From Nitrososphaerota archaeon (GTDB lineage Archaea; Thermoproteota; Nitrososphaeria; Nitrososphaerales; Gagatemarchaeaceae): a stretch of DNA of 10,610 bases. Position 1 is the stretch's first letter; the number at the start of each line of letters is the position of its first letter. The DNA lies in NCBI GenBank assembly GCA_003135575.1, contig PLCG01000054.1, positions 27,166 to 37,775 of the forward strand, read 5' to 3'. The position numbers were made by a program, and so were the translations under genes. Shown here in pieces: positions 7,412-10,610 of this stretch. Below the pieces are notes generated by a model that was not told the origin of the DNA, made no database searches, and saw only the letters and a list, made by a program, of their open reading frames with translations.

Positions 7412-7663
7412 ATGACAAGTATCCGCGGGAGCTCTCTGCTGCGCAAGGACATGACTACCAACAGCCCCTTTGGCAAGGAGACGGCAGGGAAGCAGTTTTC
7501 GGCAAAGGTCCAAGCCAAGGCTCAGTCGAGCACCACCTGCTCCTTCTGCTGGTTCGTCCTGAACCTCTATCCCACGCTAAAGGGGATGACACCCAGGGAC
7601 AGCTCCACCTTCACCGAACACCTCAAGAAAGAACACGGGCTGAGAGACGAAATACAGACTTAG
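7412..7663 (+). CDS. Small C2H2-like putative zinc-binding protein
   Basis: An 83-residue protein with a Ser/Thr/Lys-rich N-terminal 40 residues and a putative zinc site: C43 and C46 (CSFC) and H70 and H75 (HLKKEH), spacing CX2C-X23-HX4H. The C-terminal HLKKEHG resembles the helix end of C2H2 fingers, but the 23-residue spacer is about twice the classical one, so it may be a C2H2-like ribbon rather than a true finger. Zinc binding is inferred from the residues; DNA, RNA or protein as partner is unknown. The start is ATG 7412; ATG 7451 (residue 14) would keep the whole metal site. It converges with the AbrB-family gene on the other strand and lies 137 bases after the pilus operon. A T-run at 7685-7689 may end the transcript. 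Confidence 0.65.
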   Translation: MTSIRGSSLLRKDMTTNSPFGKETAGKQFSAKVQAKAQSSTTCSFCWFVLNLYPTLKGMTPRDSSTFTEHLKKEHGLRDEIQT

Positions 7664-7684
7664 ACCCCTACCTTTCCAACTGAG

Positions 7685-7689
7685 TTTTT
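7685..7689 (+). terminator. T-run after the small C2H2-like gene
   Basis: TTTTT follows the stop at 7663 by about 20 bases, in the 49-base gap between two convergent genes. A short T-run is enough for many archaeal terminators. No stem was found upstream of it. Confidence 0.25.
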
Positions 7690-7712
7690 CAATTAGGGAC
7701 GGCTAGTTTGCG

Positions 7713-7943
7713 TTAGCCCAGGCTGATCTTTCCGGCGATCGACCTGACTCTGTCCATGATGTCCTTGACGCGCATCTTCCCTGCCACGGCCTCTATCCGC
7801 TGAAGTATGACGGCGTCCTCGGTGGCGATTACCAGAAGCTTCGACCCCTCGGTAAACTTCAGCTTGTCCCTGATCTCCTTCGGGATTACAACCTGGCCCT
7901 TGTCTGAGACTTTGGTCATGTCTATGATCGGCTCATCGGCCAT
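7713..7943 (-). CDS. AbrB/SpoVT-family transcriptional regulator or antitoxin-like protein
   Basis: A 76-residue protein whose residues 9-50 carry the AbrB/SpoVT swapped-hairpin DNA-binding pattern: TKVSDKGQVVIPKEIRDKL followed by a GSKLLVIATEDAVILQRI half. Proteins of this family bind DNA as dimers. The C-terminal 26 residues are a charged helix that could mediate oligomerisation or partner binding. ATG 7943 is supported by TTAATAAG-like promoter sequence about 32 bases upstream on the minus strand, giving a leaderless or nearly leaderless gene; ATG 7919 is a shorter option. Many stand-alone archaeal AbrB proteins are antitoxins, but no PIN or other toxin gene is adjacent, so a transcription factor role is the better guess. 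The target is unknown. Confidence 0.88.
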   Translation of the reverse strand: MADEPIIDMTKVSDKGQVVIPKEIRDKLKFTEGSKLLVIATEDAVILQRIEAVAGKMRVKDIMDRVRSIAGKISLG

Positions 7944-7970
7944 TGGAAACGGACCATCGCCGCTTTGGGG

Positions 7971-7979
7971 CTTATTAAG
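7971..7979 (-). promoter_or_regulatory. TATA box for the AbrB-family gene
   Basis: On the minus strand the sequence reads CTTAATAAG, centred about 32 bases before the ATG at 7943. The spacing fits a leaderless archaeal promoter. Confidence 0.5.
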
Positions 7980-8006
7980 TCCTAGAGGCGATTGGTTACC
8001 TAGGCG

Positions 8007-8246
8007 TTATCTATCAGCTTCATGCCCAGCGAGCTCGCGCTTCAGGAGCTCGAACCTACGCCTGAACTCGCCTGCGGTCCTGTCCCTCTCCTGCTCGGCA
8101 GCCATTGTGTTAGCAGTGTATGATGCCAGCTCCAAGATCTCATGCTCAGTCCGAAGGTGCTCGATGAGGTCGCTGCGGTCCCGATAGTCCTTTCCGCAAA
8201 TCTTGCAATTAACGTAAGAGCCAGGGGCTCTCTCGTCGGTTCCCAT
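8007..8246 (-). CDS. C2H2 zinc finger small protein
   Basis: A 79-residue protein (from ATG 8246) with one classical finger near its N-terminus: CKIC-X12-HLRTEH, i.e. CX2C-X12-HX4H, the spacing of true C2H2 fingers. The rest is highly charged and helical (RRRFELLKREL near the end), possibly a coiled coil. Single-finger proteins of this kind are common in archaea and usually presumed to bind nucleic acid or proteins; nothing in the sequence settles which. The frame is open up to an ATG at 8309, with another ATG at 8273; I chose 8246 because a TATA-like element at 8280-8292 would then lie at the expected distance, and the extra N-terminus (MSRLSAKRL...) does not look conserved. No finger residue is lost with either choice. 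Confidence 0.75.
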   Translation of the reverse strand: MGTDERAPGSYVNCKICGKDYRDRSDLIEHLRTEHEILELASYTANTMAAEQERDRTAGEFRRRFELLKRELAGHEADR

Positions 8247-8279
8247 TCGGTAGCCGGACCGGTGACGTGTCATTTGGGG

Positions 8280-8292
8280 TATTAACCTTTTA
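8280..8292 (-). promoter_or_regulatory. Candidate TATA element for the C2H2 gene
   Basis: On the minus strand the sequence is TAAAAGGTTAATA. A TATA box in this stretch would place the transcription start near 8257-8263, favouring translation from ATG 8246. Confidence 0.35.
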
Positions 8293-8344
8293 GCCGAAAG
8301 CCTAGACAAGCGTCTGACGGGAATCGGGACGCTTTTGGGCGCTC

Positions 8345-8683
8345 TTACATTGGCGCGGTCGCTGTGTCGAAGATGATTTCCCTGATGAGGTTCAGATAGG
8401 CTCCCACAATCTCAATCCCCTTGCCCGTCAAGGAGTACTTCTTGCGGTTGCCTACAGACTTCTCGCCGACGAAACCCTGGTCTCCCAAGGCGCTGAGGTG
8501 GTCGCATAGGAGGATCCACGAGAGGTTTGCCTTGTACATGATCTGCGTGGGGCCCTCCGCTCCTTCCATTATGGCCCTGAGGATGTCCATCCGGATTTCA
8601 AGCTGTGAGCGTCTGCTTATGGTCCGCTTTGATAGAGCCTGTTCCCCTTCTGCCATGCCCGCCGGTTTTTGCAGGTATGTCAT
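8345..8683 (-). CDS. Winged helix-turn-helix transcriptional regulator (HTH_45-like)
   Basis: A 112-residue protein with a basic N-terminal arm (SKRTISRRSQ, about 18-27) and a winged-helix domain at about 28-95: MDILRAIMEGAEGPTQIMYKAN, then LSWILLCDHLSALGDQGFV, then a wing and KKYSLTGKGIEIV. This pattern (MYKANLSW...L..L...G, then Y.LT.KG) is typical of the single-domain archaeal winged-helix family Pfam calls HTH_45, which includes regulators of motility and surface genes in some archaea. The last 20 residues form a helix that could pair dimers. ATG 8683 has a strong TATA-like element about 40 bases upstream; ATG 8656 is an internal alternative. It is transcribed divergently from the pilin operon starting at 8890, so it is a candidate local regulator. 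That role is inferred from position only. Confidence 0.87.
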   Translation of the reverse strand: MTYLQKPAGMAEGEQALSKRTISRRSQLEIRMDILRAIMEGAEGPTQIMYKANLSWILLCDHLSALGDQGFVGEKSVGNRKKYSLTGKGIEIVGAYLNLIREIIFDTATAPM

Positions 8684-8717
8684 TCTGATTCGTGTAGCTA
8701 GAAGAGTGTTAGAGTAT

Positions 8718-8730
8718 CCATATATAGTTT
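8718..8730 (-). promoter_or_regulatory. TATA box for the winged-helix regulator
   Basis: On the minus strand the sequence reads AAACTATATATGG, a strong TATA box centred about 40 bases before ATG 8683. It implies a leader of about 10-15 bases. Confidence 0.6.
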
Positions 8731-8745
8731 ATGAATTAGTTCATG
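8725..8745. repeat. Operator-like direct repeat next to the regulator's TATA box
   Basis: TAGTTTATG (8725-8733) and TAGTTCATG (8737-8745) match at 8 of 9 bases with a 12-base period. The first half overlaps the TATA element of the winged-helix gene. An inverted pair, ATGAA/TTCAT (8731-8744), overlaps them. This is the layout expected of a binding site for an autoregulator or a neighbouring regulator; binding itself is inference. Confidence 0.35.
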
Positions 8746-8858
8746 CAACTACTAACAATTCTCGCAAAACTTGAGGGTCAGTCTATGTCGGTTTGGACTT
8801 TGCTGATACGATGCTCTCTTGACGCGAGTCGCAATCCAGATTACAAGTCCACAAGCGC

Positions 8859-8865
8859 TAATTAA
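8859..8865 (+). promoter_or_regulatory. TATA box for the second pilin operon
   Basis: TAATTAA is centred 28 bases upstream of the TTG start at 8890, matching a leaderless promoter and supporting that start. Confidence 0.45.
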
Positions 8866-8889
8866 GCTAAAGCGGTCTATTTTGCAACT

Positions 8890-9486
8890 TTGAAGTTTGA
8901 CAAGCGCCACCGGAGCGGTAGACCAGGCGCATCAGAGTTAATAGGGGCCGTACTTGCGATTGCCATCACCCTGATTGCGGGCACGGCGGCTTGGAGCTAC
9001 GTGAGGAGCCAGGCTGCCGTAAGCGAGGGCACAATCCAGAACAACGCTCAAACGAACAACAACTTCCTGAACGAGCACTACAACGTCGTCGACATGTATT
9101 TCGGGACGACGACGTCTGCGACGTTCTGGGTCTACAACACAGGGTCAGTTACTTATCAGACGTTCTCCGTCAGGCTCTACGGATCGACCGGGCTAGTCAA
9201 CCTGTTTTTCAACTACACCCAGAGCGGCAACGTGAAGACCGACCAGGTTTACGACTTGAGGAGCGGGCTGGCGACAAAGTGCAAGACTGCCGCGGCTACT
9301 TACGAAGCCCCATCGGTCACCGCAACGACAGTGAGGACTACGAACGCGCAGCTCTACGCTCTGACCATACCGCCCACATTGTCTAACTGCCCTTCCTTCG
9401 GGCTGACTTTCGTCTCTGGCACGACCTACACGGTCGTGGTAACCGGACTCTACGGGAATGTCGTGACGTACTCGCAGACGATGTGA
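8890..9486 (+). CDS. Type IV pilin-like protein with TTG start
   Basis: A 198-residue protein with a basic leader (KFDKRHRSGRPGA) and a hydrophobic helix (ELIGAVLAIAITLIAGTAAWSYV), the arrangement of an archaeal class III signal peptide cut by prepilin peptidase, probably near RPGA. The helix then drives polymerisation. The remainder is Thr/Ser/Asn/Tyr-rich and beta-like, with two cysteines (TKCKT and LSNCPS) that could form a disulfide, and motifs such as FWVYNTGSVTYQTFSVRLYG that resemble the Ig-like body of archaeal pilins. It is not a close paralogue of the pilins at the left edge. TTG 8890 is the only start after the in-frame TAA at 8863-8865 that keeps the leader. The next gene follows after 7 bases. 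It could be a minor rather than a major pilin. Confidence 0.82.
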   Translation: MKFDKRHRSGRPGASELIGAVLAIAITLIAGTAAWSYVRSQAAVSEGTIQNNAQTNNNFLNEHYNVVDMYFGTTTSATFWVYNTGSVTYQTFSVRLYGSTGLVNLFFNYTQSGNVKTDQVYDLRSGLATKCKTAAATYEAPSVTATTVRTTNAQLYALTIPPTLSNCPSFGLTFVSGTTYTVVVTGLYGNVVTYSQTM

Positions 9487-9493
9487 TCTTAAC

Positions 9494-10610
9494 ATGAAAA
9501 TGAGAAGGAAGGGCATCGCGGGTATCGTCGCTACGATAATCATGTTTGCGATACTCTTCACCGTTGGAACCTCATACTTTGTCTTCGTGAGCACGCAAAA
9601 CGGGCAGTTCACCCAGAGCCTCGCCGCCGCAACGAATAGCGCCCAAGGCCGAATCGGGGAGAGTCTTCAGATCACCACGTTGTTGACCGCCGCAGGTAAC
9701 GTCGCGTTTTACGCCAACAACACTTCCGGCAGCGGCGTGAACATGACCGTAACCTATGTCCTGTCCACAACTGGTAGCCTCTTGAAGTGCGACGGTGTCG
9801 GGCTTCCCGGGTCGGCCGGATGTAGCAATACCACGCCTACCCTCTGGATTGTGGTCAATGCTGGGAAGGGGTCCCCGACCTTGGACACTGGCTACCTCTA
9901 CGCTGCAGGGACCACCGACGTCGTGAAGGTTCTCACCCAGCGGGGGAACGCCTATTCCACTTCCTACCCGATGCCTTCGGCGCAGAACGTCGTCAATGCC
10001 AACACCGCTCAGTCTCTCACGATCAACCCGTCCACCTTCAAATGGACCACTATCCAGCCCAGCCCGGCAGCTCTGGTCCAGTCAAAGTACGCGTCGAACT
10101 GCAATGCGGCGGCCTGCGGCATTCAATACACCTCCAACGTGGCGGCAGGGAACACGCTCGTCTACGGTCTGGGCTGGTATAACCAGGCCCCGCCCGCCAC
10201 TCCCACTGACACCGTGGGCACCACTTTCACCCTCGGTGTATCCAGCAATGTGGTCAACACGATCACGCCGGCCTTTGTCCAACAACGGTATGCCTCGAAC
10301 TGTAACGCTCAGAACTGCGGCCTGGCCTACAACGCCAATGTGGTCGCTGGAAACATGCTCGTTTTCGGCTTAGGATGGTATGGGCAGAGTGCGCCTTCCG
10401 CGCCCACCGACACCCGAGGAGACTCCTTCGTGCTTGGCGCGTCGCAATCATTGACATACAACCCTCCCGCCCCGTCGGTTGTCCAGCACAGGTACGCCGC
10501 TAACTGCAACTCGGCATCGTGCGGGCTTGGGTACTCCTCGTCCGTCACCTCTGGGAATACCCTCGTCTTCGGCCTCGGGTGGGGCGCTCAGAGTCCTCCC
10601 TCGACGCCCA
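9494..10610 (+). CDS. Prepilin-headed tandem-repeat surface protein, putative pilus adhesin (3' end outside window)
   Basis: This frame is open from ATG 9494 to the window edge (372 codons, no stop). It starts MKMRRKGIAGIVATIIMFAI, a basic leader ending RRKG then a long hydrophobic helix, i.e. a class III signal sequence. Residues about 35-194 form a pilin-like Thr/Ser/Asn-rich body with cysteines at 99 and 110. From residue 195 there are tandem repeats of 67-68 residues: two complete (10076-10276, 10277-10480) and a third cut by the edge. Each repeat shows VQ..YA.NCN...CG, then GN.LV.GLGW, then P.DT.G..F.LG, with a CX4C pair. GTGAT at 9483-9488, overlapping the previous stop, could serve as ribosome site. 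The arrangement suggests a large minor or tip pilin displaying an adhesive stalk. I do not recognise the repeat as a named family with certainty. Confidence 0.8.
   Translation, partial: MKMRRKGIAGIVATIIMFAILFTVGTSYFVFVSTQNGQFTQSLAAATNSAQGRIGESLQITTLLTAAGNVAFYANNTSGSGVNMTVTYVLSTTGSLLKCDGVGLPGSAGCSNTTPTLWIVVNAGKGSPTLDTGYLYAAGTTDVVKVLTQRGNAYSTSYPMPSAQNVVNANTAQSLTINPSTFKWTTIQPSPAALVQSKYASNCNAAACGIQYTSNVAAGNTLVYGLGWYNQAPPATPTDTVGTTFTLGVSSNVVNTITPAFVQQRYASNCNAQNCGLAYNANVVAGNMLVFGLGWYGQSAPSAPTDTRGDSFVLGASQSLTYNPPAPSVVQHRYAANCNSASCGLGYSSSVTSGNTLVFGLGWGAQSPPSTP
10076..10610 (+). repeat. Tandem coding repeats of about 201-204 bases
   Basis: Units begin at 10076, 10277 and 10481 (periods 201 and 204 bases, in frame). 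The protein units are clearly homologous, all with NC-X4-CG and GLGW, while the DNA differs at many wobble positions. That points to old duplications kept by selection rather than recent expansion. The array continues beyond the window. Confidence 0.85.

Noticed and set aside
7713..7943. AbrB-family protein as antitoxin of a toxin-antitoxin pair
   Set aside because: Neither neighbour resembles a toxin (no PIN, MazF or RelE pattern), so a stand-alone regulator is the simpler reading.
7807..8187. 126-residue plus-strand open frame
   Set aside because: It spans antisense to both the AbrB-family gene and the C2H2 gene, which have clear motifs and promoters. The product is Ser/Leu/Arg-rich without a domain.
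8421..8774. 117-residue plus-strand open frame
   Set aside because: It is antisense to the winged-helix gene and its promoter, with no plausible promoter or domain of its own.
1..10610. CRISPR arrays, tRNA or rRNA genes, insertion sequences, integrase
   Set aside because: No short evenly spaced repeats, no cloverleaf-like sequence, no terminal inverted repeats with a transposase and no recombinase motifs were seen by eye on either strand.

Overview
The window reads as archaeal chromosome. It holds a type IV pilus-type assembly machine, several class III (prepilin-like) signal sequences, TATA boxes about 28-40 bases upstream of start codons (leaderless or short-leader genes), GTG and TTG starts, and small archaeal-style regulators (AbrB-type, winged-helix, C2H2-like). 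The fairly high GC content and this regulator repertoire would fit a Nitrososphaeria/Thaumarchaeota-like or related lineage. That placement is inference; no rRNA or lineage-specific marker is present.

Layout. (1) Positions 1-855: the 3' end of one pilin gene, a stem-loop terminator, then a tandem paralogue. The second copy matches the first without gaps except for one extra G near 714-716, which throws its last third out of frame. (2) 856-1181: a gene-free leader of about 325 bases with an AT-rich promoter-like patch and competing hairpins. (3) 1182-7274: a tight operon of a FlaI/TadA-type ATPase, a TadC/FlaJ-type platform protein with two T2SSF domains, and a secreted C-terminally anchored protein built of about seven Ig-like domains. 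(4) 7412-8683: four small genes that look regulatory, namely a C2H2-like protein on the plus strand, then an AbrB-family protein, a C2H2 zinc finger and a winged-helix protein on the minus strand. (5) 8890-10610: a second pilin module on the plus strand. It has a TTG-started pilin-like gene and, 7 bases later, a gene with a prepilin-like N-terminus followed by about 67-residue tandem repeats that run off the window.

How they fit together. The ATPase and platform protein would polymerise the pilin-like subunits after a prepilin peptidase (not in the window) trims their leaders. The Ig-repeat protein is well placed to be an envelope-spanning scaffold, or an adhesin, for that pilus. The repeat protein at the right edge looks like a large minor or tip pilin with an adhesive extension. 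The regulator block lies between assembly and pilin modules, and one regulator is transcribed divergently from the second pilin operon, so local control of pilus expression is plausible but unproven. No tRNA, rRNA, CRISPR array, insertion sequence or integrase was recognised.
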